DNA of 64,000 nucleotides, from positions 17,298,001-17,362,000 of the forward strand of contig NC_065876.1 of the NCBI RefSeq assembly GCF_933775445.1, read 5' to 3'. Numbering within the stretch: the first letter of the stretch is position 1; each line of letters begins with the position of its first letter. Origin of the DNA: Argentina anserina (Eukaryota; Streptophyta; Magnoliopsida; Rosales; Rosaceae). The position numbers were made by a program, and so were the translations under genes. Positions 12,080-23,645 of this stretch are shown piece by piece. The notes beneath the pieces were generated by a model. It was not told the DNA's origin, ran no database searches, and saw only the letters and a program-made list of their open reading frames with translations.

Positions 12080-13052
12080 TGTCACGACCTCGAAATTTCC
12101 AAGTGTTAAACTCAAAAATCGAAGTCATGAAAAACTCGAAAACAATCTCAATAAATCGAAATCATCTTATAGTCACAGCGTATCGTAACTGAGTTCATAG
12201 TACATCTCAGTCGATTCGATTATTACAAAACCAATTTATAATTCAAGCATTATATCAAATGGGAATGTAAAATCCTCTCAATCCTCACCACAAAATAGAA
12301 CTAAAGAAACTTGAAATCTTCAGAGTAGCTCTCTAATTCTGCTAATCCACATCTGCAGAACTATCATCTACACCATCGAATAGGTGCACCAGGATTGTAA
12401 ACACAAACTCGGTAAGCTTTGCAGCTCGTATGAGTAAAACAACAGTATAACATGCATAGTAATACAAGAGAAACATACTGAAAACATTTAATTATAAATG
12501 TACTCATGAGTCACAAGACGGCCTATCTGGTTGTCCAATAATATCTGAAAATATAAGTGCTCATGAGGAATCGGGCAACCTATCTGTTTACCCAAATACA
12601 TTTATAATACGGGTACTCATGAGACCCAAGTACTCATCTGTTACCTCTCATGCAATACGCCGTCAGACATTGGGCAACCCATATGTTAGCCAATATCACA
12701 AAAATATGGATACTCATAAGCAGGTAAACCATCTGTTACCCCTCATGTAGTACACCGGCAGACAAACTAGAGGTCTAACTGAATCGTAACTGTCGCCTGG
12801 CCAAGGCTAGGTTCCGACATGCCAACACGTCCAAAGACATAAAAACGGTTTAACATAACTCAAGTTAAAACCACGTACAATACATTCCTCACATGTTGTT
12901 ATACAAAAAGTCAAGCAATTCATGTTTAAATAAAATAAATATTGGTGCTATAAATAAACTCATTTGGAAATATGAATATGACCGTATGTGGTATAAAAAC
13001 TCATATATATGTATCGTATTTACCATTTATACACATACACAACCCACTATAC

Positions 13053-13075
13053 AATATATATATATATATATATAT
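13053..13075. repeat. (TA)n microsatellite
   Basis: An uninterrupted TA run of about 23 bp inside LTR-like copy C. Simple repeat. Confidence 0.85.
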
Positions 13076-13348
13076 CATAGTTTGGTCTTTTAAATATAGC
13101 GTAATTACGAATCACCGCCAATGGTAGACTCGTCATAGTGAGATTTACTCACCTTACTTTCCTGAGCGTAATATCCACAATACCGAAATCAATTCCTTCA
13201 CTTGTTTAGTCGATCACCTAGATTGGATAAGAAGTGATTAGAAACGTTACGTAAAATCTCAAATGCCGAATCAGTACTACTGTTACCTGCTCAGCAGTTT
13301 ACGGTGTTTACATAATTACTGTTCACTTAACAAGGTTCACATATCACT

Positions 13349-13442
13349 GTTCATGTACGTATTATTTACGTATTACTGTTCATGTACGTAATGTTTAACG
13401 TATTATTGTTCATGTACGTACTGTTTACGTATTACTATTCCA
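13349..13442. repeat. Minisatellite, ~30-bp unit, three copies
   Basis: Three near-identical units, each beginning GTTCATGTACGTA and ending around ACGTATTACT, run head to tail. Diverged continuations of the same TACTGTT words extend to about 13620. Located in LTR-like copy C, in the region where the other copies have simple unique sequence. Confidence 0.75.
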
Positions 13443-14483
13443 GTAAAGACTAATCACTGATTTACTATTTCTGAAAATTACTTTTACAATTACTGTACGT
13501 AATTTACTTTTACATTTACTCCTTAGAAATCACTTTTACAATTAACCGTACAGAAATTACTGTTACATTTTTAATGTACAAAAATTATTTTTTACAAAAA
13601 TATACTGTTCGGAAATCACTGTTCACGCGTCGGTGTACGCGGTACGCACTCTCCCTCCTCCTCCGATTCTCCACAAAATCTCCACAAATCTTCCCAAACT
13701 TCACACAATCACTCATATCATTCAATTTAAAGCTTTTCCGTACCTATGTGGAGCCCTAGAACTGCCGAGAGTCGTCAGAGGAGCTCGAGATGCTGACGGG
13801 GTCGATTTTTGGGGAGGATGCGATGCGGTTTGATTCGAGTCCCAAATCAATCGCAAAAGGCGTTAGAGAGTGACGACCAGTGGAGTGGGATGATCGCCGA
13901 GTGCTTGCGTCGCCGGAGGCGGAGCTTGGACTGCAGCGAAGCGCAGGAGCTTCCAGTTAGTGATTGAGCTTCGTTGCGGCGAGCGGTGACGTGATGCGTC
14001 CGAGGGTGGCAACTAGAGCCGTGCGGTACCTTTGAGGCAGGCGGTGAGGGCCACGGAGGCCGGAGTCATGGAGATCACCGGAGGCAATTTGAGAGGGAAA
14101 AGGGTCGGGGAGAGAGAGAGGGATGGCTGTGGGATGAGAGGAGGAGAGAATGGGGTTTATCTTTTTGGAAACCCTTGTTTCCAAAAAATTCCTTTTATAC
14201 TTTTTCCAAAATCAGAAACTAACTTCCGTCGCTAATAACTTTGACATACGACGTCCGATTAGACGAGTTCACGAAATCGTATCGATGAGCTCTACAACTT
14301 TCATGAAGGAAGTTTTCGGAAACGAGCGAAGGAATATAAGTCGAAGGAATATAAATTCCGAAAACGGTTTCGTTTCGTTTTGAAATCACCGTGAAGCAAA
14401 AAAAATGCGATTTATTAAATTTTTCAAGTTTAATAATTTCCAAGAATTCATACAATTCGAACCCGAAAATTCGGGATATTACA

Positions 14484-16247
14484 ATGAGTCTTGAATGTTG
14501 TTTTCCACTCATCACCAGGACGCATCCCTATTTGATTATAGCCACTCCTCAAATCAATTTTCGAGAATATCTTTGCCCCGGATAAATGATCTAGCATGTC
14601 ATCCAAGCAAGGAATGGGAAATCTATACTTCACTGTAATTTTGTTGATGGATCTTCTGTCGACACACATACGCCATGTCACATCTTTCTTAGGTGTGAGT
14701 AATGCTGGAACCGCGCACGGACTCATGCTCTGCCAGATAACCCCTTTTTCTAGAAATTATGTCACTTGTCTGTTGAGCTCCTCATATTCTTGCGGACTCA
14801 TACGGTAGGGAGGCCTATTAGGTAGGCTAGACCCCGTGACAAGGCCAATACAGTGTTGGATATTCCTCATTGGTGGTAACCCTGCAGGCAACTCATTTGG
14901 AATGACATCACTAAATTCTTGTAGAATGGGCGTTAACTTCGTAGGAATATTGAGATGATCTGGACATGTGTCTTTCACAATGAGTCAGTATAACTCGCCA
15001 CCATTGTCTTCAGATTCTCCAAGGAATTTATCCATAGACAAAAAACTGTTATTCTCCCTTTTGGTTGGCTTTGGACTGCTCTCAGACTTAGACGGCCCCA
15101 AGATTACCTTCACATCATCTTTGACAAAACTCTAAGTATTTTTGTATCCATCATGTATTGCTCTACCATCAAACTGCCAAGGACGTCCCAACAACAAATG
15201 ACATGCATCCATCGGAGCAACGTCACACCACTGTGCATCTTTGTATTTGATACCAATAGAGAACGTCACCAAGCATCGCTGGTTAACAATCACATCATTC
15301 CGCTTCTTGAACCATGAGAGCTTATATGATTCTGGCTTTCATTCTGTCTTCAAACTAAGTTTATCGACCATCTCCTCAGACACTGTATTCTCACAACTCC
15401 CTCCATCAATAATAACATGACATACCTTTCTATTAGCTGTGCATTTCATATGAAAAGATGTTGTGCCTCAACCAATTGGGATCCTCCTCCACCTTTACAG
15501 TATTCATCACCCTTCGGATTACCAATGAGTCGCCACGGTCACTCCATGTGATTTCTTCATCAACTTCTTCTTTATAGTCGTCATACACAGGTGGTCCATC
15601 TATTCGATCGCTTGACTCACCCAATTCCTCTACTAAACTGACGATTCTCCGATTAGGACATTCGGACGCAATATGTCCTTGTCCCGAGCACCTAAAACAC
15701 TTGACATTCTTCCTATCTCCATATTTCAAAGTACGACTCTCTTAAGGCAGATTTTTCTGTACTTCCACAAGTTTTCCATGCTCCGCATTTGTTATCATCT
15801 TCGCATCCCCAAATTTTCTTTGCTCATAATCTTCACCCCCAACACGCTTATTTCGAGGCTTTTGTTGTTTCTCTATCTGGATTGCCAACTTGTACACATC
15901 ATTAGAGGACCAAAATTGATGCAACACCAGAACATCATGATTTCTTTCCTCAACTCTGCAAGGTACCGTGTAATCGTCTGCTCTTCTGTTTCAATCACAG
16001 CACATCTCATACTCAAGAGGTCAAACTCTTCAGTAAATTCATCAACAGATCGAAGACATTGCCTCAAGCCACGTAACTTCATAAAGGAATCTTGTACATA
16101 ATTGTCTGGTAAGAATTTCTCCTTCATTGCCTTTTTCATCTTTTCCCAGGACTTAATCTTTGACTTTCCCAAGCGTTCGCGCCGAAGCTTCAATGTTTTC
16201 CACCACGCAGAGACATGTTTTGTTAGTTTGATTGCAACCATCTTCAC
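14484..16247 (-). pseudogene. Ty3/gypsy gag, protease and RT N-terminal half
   Basis: Gag core (HVSAWWKTLK ... WEKMKKAMKEKFLP) is at 15873-16247, followed by a CCHC zinc knuckle, CFRCSGQGHIASECP, at about 15640-15710. A protease with the catalytic triplet in IIDGGSCEN (about 15390-15420) and LLLGRPWQFDGR (about 15170-15200) comes next. RT begins in 14448-14726 with [19 protein letters not shown] and [14 protein letters not shown], ending where the nested element enters. Stops at several points, including one in the protease region (about 15341), make it non-functional. The protease/RT style with DGGSCEN is common in plant chromoviruses. Confidence 0.85.
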
Positions 16248-16300
16248 CTTGTCTTCGTTAGGAACAATATTGGTATATGAAGAGGAAGAGTCCTGCTAGA

Positions 16301-16524
16301 AAGGAAACTACTGAAATAAAAGATACCCGGAATAATACTCTACCTAAATAAGTAAACATAGAATCTAATATAAATCTAGATGATAAGGGAAGAAGATCTT
16401 GCATTACTTTGTGACATAATCCTTGAGATATGGTGGACTTTGAACCTTCCTCTTAGGCCTGCTTGTGACATCAGTAGATGCTCATGCATTAGATCCAAAT
16501 CCACCTTCCAGTGTCACCAGCACA
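16301..16524. other. Unassigned stretch, possibly retroelement-derived
   Basis: Lies between the gag end of the gypsy element and the reductase fragment. On the minus strand, 16395-16530 reads as a stop-interrupted protein (TLEGGFGSNA, then RPKRKVQSPPYLKDYVTK) that looks like a linker of a retrotransposon polyprotein. The match is from memory only. The rest is AT-rich with no signal. Confidence 0.3.
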
Positions 16525-17105
16525 TTTCTCTCAATTAATTAACAAACTTCATCCATCAGATAGTGTTCTCATGCTAGACAGTTTAACACTAGCTAGTGTG
16601 TTGCAGATTGTTACAAGAATATAATTTATATATCTACATTCAAGAATGATTTGTACTTTGAGACCCATAGGCATGAGCCAGCTACTAGAATTTAGGGTGG
16701 ACTGCAAAACTGGCCCCAAAATGGCAGAAGAACAAACTATAACAACCTGAAGGCCAATTGTTTTTCCGAACTCCAGCGCCTCACTCTCTGCCTGTTTTTT
16801 CGAAACATAATACCATTTCTTAGACGTTTTCATGGATTCAAGACTCTTAATATATTAAACATCAGACCAACAGCTCTCGTCCTTCACTTGATCTTTAGGC
16901 CAGTTCGGGTTCATCACAACTGTAGCAGTAGAGGACACAAGAACAACTCTCTTCACCTTGGCCTCTAAGCTAGCTTTCAACACATTAAGCGTTCCCCTCA
17001 CTGCCGGTTCAAGTACTTCTGCTTCGGGGTCTTCTACCTCAGTTGTTGGTACAAGACTGGCAACATGGAAAACACCACTGCAACTCGAAATTGCCGAACA
17101 TAGAG
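16525..17105 (-). pseudogene. CCR-like (CRL) reductase exon-2 fragment
   Basis: This is a close copy of exon 2 of the intact gene at 27618-29101. It starts inside [16 protein letters not shown] (17105), runs through [19 protein letters not shown], the VVLVSST strand with the catalytic Ser, [18 protein letters not shown] and the active-site block KKWYYVSKKQAE, and ends near SSWLMPMG. An in-frame stop follows CWSDV. Upstream of 17105 the sequence changes abruptly to Athila integrase, so exon 1 and the beginning of exon 2 are missing. No exons 3 or 4 follow. Cannot make an enzyme. Confidence 0.85.
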
Positions 17106-19916
17106 AGCTAACAAGATATACATGAAATCTCTAGATGAAGGAAACGGACCCATGAAATCAATGCCCCACATATCAAAAATTTCGACAATTATGATAGGGG
17201 ATAGAGACATTTGATCTCGCCTACCAATATTACCAGTCCATTGACACCTATCACAAGAAACACAAAACAAATATGCATCCTTGAAAATAGTAGGCCAATA
17301 AAAACCACATTCAAATACTTTCAAAGTTGTTCTACGATGCCCAAAATGACCTCCACATGCCTCATTATGACAAAAATTCAGAATTAACCTATGCTCATTC
17401 TCTTGGACACATATCCTAATGACTTGATCACTACATTGTTTCCATAAATACGGTTCATCCCACATATAGTATCTAGCCATCTTCTTCAATTTAGCCTTAT
17501 TAGCATGCGACAGTGTACTAGGAAAGTCCTTAGTAACTAATTAATTGACAATATCTGCATACCAAGGCACACTTATCTCAATCCCAAAGAGCTGCTCATC
17601 TGGGAAAGTCTCACGTAGTGGCTCTCTTTCCTCATCTCGCACGATCCTACTCAAATGATCAGCCACCACATTCTCACTTCCCTTCTTGTCTCGAATCTCA
17701 AGGTCAAACTCTTGAATCAACAGTATCCACTGGATCACCTAGGCTTAGCAACCTTCTTAGTCATCAAATACCTTAAGGCTGCATGGTCATAATACACAAC
17801 AACTTTAGAATGCAAAAGATATGATCGAAATTTTTCTAAAGCAAAGATTACAGCCAAAAGCTCATTTTCTGTAGTCAAATAATTCATCTGGGCCTCATTG
17901 AGAGTCCTAGACGCATAGTAGATCACTATAGGCTTCTTTTCTCTTCTTTGGCCCAACACTGCTCAAACTGCATAATCTGAAGCATCGCACATCAATTCAA
18001 AAGGCAGGTTCCAATCTGGAGGACAAATGATGGGTGCACTAGTCAACAATTCCTTCAATTTCACAAACGCTTTCTCACATGCATCATCCCATATGAACGG
18101 CACCTCCTTCTGCAATAGGGTACACATAGCTCTCGCCACCATGGAAAAATCCTTGATGAATATCCTATAAAATCCTGCATGACAAAGAAAAGAACGAACC
18201 TCTCTCACAGTTGTGGGAGAGGGTAAGTGATGCATACCATCAACCTTAGCCTTGTCTACCTCAATACCCTTAGCAGATACAATATGTCCCAAAACTATCC
18301 CTTGATTAACCATGAAATGACATTTTTTCCAATTAAGCACCAGGTTAGTTTCTACACACCTTTTCAATATTAACTCTAAGTTCTTTAAACATGCATCAAA
18401 GTCTTTTCCATAAACATTAAAATCATCCATAAAGACCTCAATGATATTTTCGATAAAGTCAGAGAAAATAGCAAGCATACACGCTAAAATGTACCTGGTG
18501 CATTGCACAATCCAAAGGGCATGCAACGATAGGCAAAAGTGCCAAATGGACATGTATATGTCGTTTTCTCTTGATATTCCGGATGAATGCATATCTGGTT
18601 GTAGCCACTATACCCATCTAGAAAACAAAAGAACTTGTGCCCGGCTAATCTTTCCAACATCTGGTCCATGAACGGCAAAGGCATGTGATCTTTGCGTGTT
18701 GTAACATTCAGCTTCCTATAATCAATACACATCCTATGACCGGTCACCAACCTCTGGGGTATTAACTCATTCGCCTCATTTTTTCACAACAGTTACCCCA
18801 CTCTTCTTAGGCACAACTTACACTGGTGAAATCCACCGACTGTCTGAGATAGGATAGATCACTCCACAATCAAGCAGCTTGATCACCTCATCTTTCACGA
18901 TTTTTATCATTGGTGGGTGCAATCTCCTCTGAGCATCACGTGTAGGCTTAGCGCCATCCTCCAATAGTATTCTATGAACACAAGTTGTAGGGATTATTCC
19001 CTTGCTATCCGCCAAAGTCCATCCAATAGCGGTCTTGTTCCTCTTAAGCACATCAATCAATCTAGCTTCCTACTGCTCACTCAGCGTTGATGACACAATA
19101 ACTGGTAGAGTATCATCCTTTCCAAGGTAAACATACTTCAAATGATATGGAAGCTCCTTCATATCTAACTTTGGGGCTTGAACCACATATGGTAATAGTT
19201 TGTTAGTGGAAATGGGAATTGACAAGAAAGAGTGATACTTTTTTGTACGATTGAGCTTCAAGCTCGCAAAGCATTTCGAAAATCTTGGGCTCAAGATCAG
19301 CCCACTCCTCTCTTGGGACACGGTCCCCATGCTTATCAAATCCGGCCCCTTGCTCCATAGCTAATTGCTATGCTTCCAACGTTTCTGACATAACTTGTGC
19401 AATAGAATCAACAACATCCACATAAAAGCATGAGTAAAGGTCAGAAATCGGGTATTTCATAACCTCAAAAACGTTGAAGCTGATAACATCTCCATCGAAT
19501 TCCATTGAGAAGCTCTCATTTTCCACATCGATACATGCCCTAGAAATCCTTATGAACGGTCTCCCCAAAAGCAGTGGAGTTGTCTCCAAGGGTGATACCT
19601 CCATGTCTAGCACATAAAAATCTACAGGAAAAATCAAGTGACTGACCTGCACAAGGACATCCTCAACATACCCCTTAGGGTACTTGTTAAATCGATCAGC
19701 TAATTGAATAATCACGTTATCATTCTTCAAAGGTCCTAATCCTAGTGATTGATAAACATTATAAGGCATAACATTTATTGAAGCACCTAGATCAAGCATA
19801 ACATTATCAAATAACGTGTTACTAATTTTGCATGGGACAAAGAAACTTCCCGAGTTTTTCATCTTAAGGGGTAGCTTCCTTTGGATGACAACAGAAACTG
19901 TCTCATTCATCTTCAC
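17106..19916 (-). pseudogene. Athila protease, RT, RNase H and partial integrase
   Basis: Protease lies in 19368-19916 with the catalytic block MLDLGASINVMP and LLLGRPFIR. RT follows: GHRMCIDYRKLN, FFCFLDGYSGYNQI and CMPFGLCNAPGTF (18484-18750), then after a frame change EVFMDDFNVYG, the active-site Asp pair (about 18400-18430). RNase H is split (LMCDASDYAV at 17963-18000, then YYASRTLNEAQMNYLTTE at 17735-17959, and VVADHLSRI). Integrase has a HxxxH..CxxC finger (ACGGHFGHRR, CVSCDRCQW) and the first catalytic Asp in WGIDFMGPFPSSRDF, then ends at 17105. Stops between blocks make it inactive. Confidence 0.87.
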
Positions 19917-21761
19917 TACGTTCTCCCCCTAGTTTTGCTTCTTGAAGTGCAAAGCTCCTTTAGGAATTTCGCATACTTGGGAATCTGTTTGATACACTCC
20001 AACAATAGAAGGTTAACTTGAACCTTCCTAAAGACTTCTAACACCTCCTCATCTGATTTATCATTCTTGCTCTTTGCAAACCTAGAAGGAAAAGGTACAC
20101 ACGAAACAAGATTAGTTTTAACTAAATCACTTGAGTTAGAAATTGTACCTTGGGGTGCACCATGGGACGGCACCATCTCCTTCTTAGAGGTAGCTGGATC
20201 TTTCTCCAATTCCTTCTTCAAAGCAATTTCGTCACTTCCTTGCTCCTCAAGAAGATCATGGGCCTTATGGGCCTTCTTTGCAACATTTGGCCTCTCCTTA
20301 AGCTCAAGCCCACTTCTTGTCATGATAGCGTGGGCTTGCTCATTTCTTGGGTTTGGTATGACACCACTTGACAACTTCTCTTGCTTAGAAAAATGGCCCA
20401 TCAAGTCCACTACTTGGCCCATATGCGTTTTTAGCTCCGCAATGTCTTTGCTATTTGCTTGTTAACCCACTACCAAAGTTTGAGTAATAGTGTTCAACTG
20501 ACTTTGTCCAGCAGCTAAGGATTTCAACATTTCATCATAGTTTGGAGTAGCAGCCACGTTTTGAGGTGGTACATTGAGTAGTGGAGCTTGTGGTCTAAAC
20601 AAACCAGCCGGACGAGGCCCAAATTGTATAACATTCTGACGTGGCCTTAGTACATTCTCATTGTTAGACCACTGAAAGTTAGGATGATCACGTAGGCCAG
20701 GATTGTAGGTGTTTGAATATGGATTGTACCTCTGACCTCCTTGATATCTAAGGGCATTGACTTCCTCATACCCTCCACTTGAAGCAACTTGAGGACACTG
20801 ATCAGTAGGGTGCCCCTCCGTACATATTCCACAAGCTTGAGCTCCACTAGTCTTCATGAAACGACTCATCATCTTGGACAACTTGTCAACCTTGTCCTCT
20901 AGAGCAGAGTTCGAACTAGAGTGAGTTTCATGCACCTGCCGTGTAGCACTTGCAGATGTCCCAAATTGTTCATTGTTCATTGCTCTCTTCTCCAAAAAGA
21001 TCTTATGCCACTACATTGCTCTTGTCCAAAAATGAACCACCACCAGCTGAATCAAGGAACTCTCTTTCCATATGTAGAAGGCCTTCATAAAAGTATTGAA
21101 GTAATAGACCTTCCCTTATTCCATGAGTTGGACATGATGCTACAAGAGACTTGAATCTCTCGTAGTAGTTGTAAAACGACTCATCCGGCCCTTGCTTGAT
21201 ACAAATGATATGCTTCCTTATATGAGTAACTCTTGAAGATGGGAAGTACTTTGATAGAAACTCGTTCACCATGGTAGTCCAAGAAGTAATCCTACCAGCT
21301 GGCACCTCAAACAACCATTTCTGAGCACGATCCTCCAATGAGTAAGGAAAAGCTCTCATCTTCATAATCTGAATGTCTGCTCCTGTTAGGCACATAGTCT
21401 CACAGTTGAACTGGAACAAAGTGAGATGTTGATTAGGATTCTCACCAGAATGTCCATGAAACTTGGGCAAATGGTGTAGAAATCCACTCTTCAAAACAAA
21501 GTCACTAGTCTTGCCCTCCTCTGGGACATGATACGCAATGTTAAAGGGCGTTGTCCCACCAACTGCTCCTTCAACATGACCATTTTGTTCTCTAATCGAT
21601 GCCATTACTTCCTCTTGAACTTCAGGTTCTGGATCAGGTACATCGAAATTCAACTGGGCCAATGGAAATGGGCTTGTCAACAATTCTAACTCCAGATCCT
21701 CAAAGAATAATGGATTGAGCCCACTACAACTTGATGCACTTGGAAATGGCGAAATGGACAC
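19916..21761 (-). pseudogene. Athila gag polyprotein
   Basis: The 21003-21761 frame holds the conserved Athila gag core: FHGHSGENPNQHL, AFPYSLEDRAQKWL and FLSKYFPSSRVTHIRK, ending LYNYYERFK-like in NYYERFKSLVASCP. A stop interrupts before 20462-20995, which has a degenerate zinc-knuckle-like CGICTEGHPTDQCPQ. The third block, 19916-20422, is a charged linker (RSGLELKERPNVAKK) leading to the protease. Translation from any one start would be cut short, so this is a decayed copy. Confidence 0.8.
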
Positions 21762-22154
21762 AAACTCTCTCTCTTCGTGAAATGAATCTGATTCAATGGA
21801 AACGTTATCAAGCTGAGATTGAGGCTGGATTTTTTTCAGGCGTGCACTAATCTCTTCGGACCAACCACTAATCTTGGATATTCATTAGCCTGAAAAGAAC
21901 ACATATTAGAATCTTTAAAAAGTATGAAATATAAGTATAAGTAAATATAAACTTCTTTCTTTTTCTCAAATTTTCGTTTTCTCAAATTTTCGTTTTCTTT
22001 CTTCTATCACAAACGTCACTCTTCTTCCTTTCTTTGTTCCGTTTTTCTTGTTTCTTTTCAAATTTTGTTTCTTTGTTCTTCTATGTTTCGAAATATACAA
22101 GTGTATGAGTATCACTAAGTCTAATTAATTGTATTCACACACAATCCTAACTTT

Positions 22155-22490
22155 TAAGGTACGTGGAGCAGAGGAGCTAACTGTGTAATGGACTGAAACC
22201 GTCCCCACTAAGGGTTTTGCTTTATCCGATATACCTTAAAAATTATAGTATCATTTTCTTTTGAAACTATATACATCTATTTATACAAAGTTATTTTCTA
22301 AGTTATAAAGCGAGGTGGACATGCGGCCTAAGTACGTCGTCTAGACACAAACTCATTCCTTTGTTTCAGAAGGCTGGATAGCTGGAATCAGAGATAGTCA
22401 CAAGGCAAGACTCATTTGTTGGACACCACAGGGGCCACATCCTCGAAATTATGATTTCCCTATCGACTCCATCACCGAGATGTATGTCAG
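22155..22490. repeat. Leader segment duplicated outside the LTR (first copy)
   Basis: A ~335-bp block starting AAGGTACGTGGAGCAGAG and ending near ACTCCATCACCGAGATG reappears at 25850-26175 in the same orientation, with about 85% identity by eye (shared words TTTATCCGATATACC and GACTCATTTGTTGGACACCA). This copy is in the untranslated leader between the primer site and gag. Confidence 0.85.
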
Positions 22491-22588
22491 TCTATGGGCC
22501 TATGAGATCCAATTTTGTAAACCTTGAACCAAGGTAATGAAAATAGCATGCCCCTTACTCATCTCAGAATAACTTTGTGTGTTAGACT

Positions 22589-23211
22589 CAGTGTTCTAAA
22601 AAGCGGTCTAGGCGGCGCTAGGAGGTCACCCACCGCAGCGCTTTTTGCCTCGGCGGCTATCTGTGGCGTTTTGTGAATTAGGCGGCCTTATTCAGTCATA
22701 TCAGACCTAGGCGGTCCTAGGCGGTCTAATCAGCCATATTTAGTCTTAGGCGGTCAACCATCATTTGACATTAAAAAAAACCTAAAAGAAGTCGCAACTC
22801 TCACTCTTTGTCTATTTTCTGAAAACTGAATCTCATCAACAGAATAAGAGGAAAGAAATATGAATATGAAGTTTGAGTCCGATACTGAATCAGTTAGGAA
22901 ATAATTTGGAGAGAAACAAATTGAGATTTAGTATTATTGCATTTGTTTCATTATTTATCTTTTCTTCAATTATTTTTATGGACTTTCTACTTAAGTTATG
23001 TGAATTTAGACTATTTTAAGTATTTTTAAAATTAATATTAAACATCATTATATATTTTTAATCATTAAAATAGTTTAAATATATGTATAAAAATAAATAA
23101 ATATTTAATAATTCAAAACCGCCTAGGCGCCGCCTAGGAGGCCGCCTAACCGTCTAGGCGCTAGGAGGTGGCTGTCTGCCTGCATACCGCCCAGCGGTTT
23201 TTAGAACCTTG
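22589..23211. mobile_element. hAT-type MITE, 623 bp, perfect 8-bp target duplication
   Basis: Ends are CAGTGTTCTAAAAAGCGG on the left and CAAGGTTCTAAAAACCGC read inward from the right, so the TIR is about 18 bp with a few mismatches. Both flanks carry GTTAGACT (22581-22588 and 23212-23219), an exact 8-bp duplication. The subterminal regions are packed with CTAGGCGG/CCGCCTAG motifs in both orientations; the middle is AT-rich and non-coding. Non-autonomous; it inserted into the Athila leader after that element arrived. Confidence 0.92.
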
Positions 23212-23624
23212 GTTAGACTGGCCTCTAAGTGTTAATAAAAGTCGCCCTCAACCCCAAGTGACCTTTGCAAGGTACAAATGGAGGGTTAAGGCTAATATTA
23301 ACAAAATTGACTTTACATATTCCGTTCACCTTATAACTTACAATAAATTAAGCATAAATAAACATTTTTAGCTTTCTTAAAAATTTATCTAAGTGTAACA
23401 AGTATCCTATATGCATACTACAACAAGGAAACAATTAAAAACACAAACTCTACCACATTTACAATTTATGATTTGTACTTTTTTTAGCCTTTCTTTTCGA
23501 ATTACTGTTCACAAAAGCACTATTTTACGATTACTGTTCACAAAAACATATTAACCAAAATACAATTATACAATTCACAATATAGCACAAAAGTAACACT
23601 TCAAAGCATTGAGAATTAATCAAT

Positions 23625-23642
23625 TCCCCGGCAACGACGCCA
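23625..23642 (-). promoter_or_regulatory. Retrotransposon primer-binding site (tRNA-Asp type)
   Basis: Read on the minus strand, TGGCGTCGTTGCCGGGGA lies three bases inside the LTR end. It differs by one base from TGGCGCCGTTGCCGGGGA, the primer site usual in Athila/Tat elements, which is complementary to the 3' end of tRNA-Asp. It fixes the position of the LTR/internal junction and the orientation. Confidence 0.88.
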
Positions 23643-23645
23643 AAA

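Larger units (their letters stand above)
12080..14483 (+). mobile_element. Nested LTR-like element, copy C, 2404 bp, TG...CA ends
   Basis: Starts TGTCACGACCTCGAAATTTC and ends ATTCGGGATATTACA, so it has the TG...CA termini of an LTR. It lies inside the RT codons of the surrounding gypsy element. Flanks are ACGAG (12075-12079) and ATGAG (14484-14488), a 5-bp target duplication with one C/T difference. Removing the insert and one repeat restores a continuous RT frame. No internal gag or pol is present, so it is best read as a solo LTR. It contains a GC-rich stretch (13630-14150) and a short minisatellite. Confidence 0.8.
10346..16300 (-). mobile_element. Ty3/gypsy retrotransposon, chromovirus-like, fragmentary
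   Basis: Minus-strand gag, protease, reverse transcriptase, RNase H and integrase appear in the order expected for Ty3/gypsy, but without recognisable flanking LTRs on either side. The body is cut at the reverse transcriptase by the insertion at 12080-14483, after which the same protein frame resumes. Many stops and shifts are present. Exact lineage (CRM, Galadriel or another chromovirus) was not settled; the C-terminus of the integrase is too damaged to look for a chromodomain. Confidence 0.85.

Noticed and set aside
16102..16299. Plus-strand open frame opposite gypsy gag
   Set aside because: Antisense shadow of the gag coding region.
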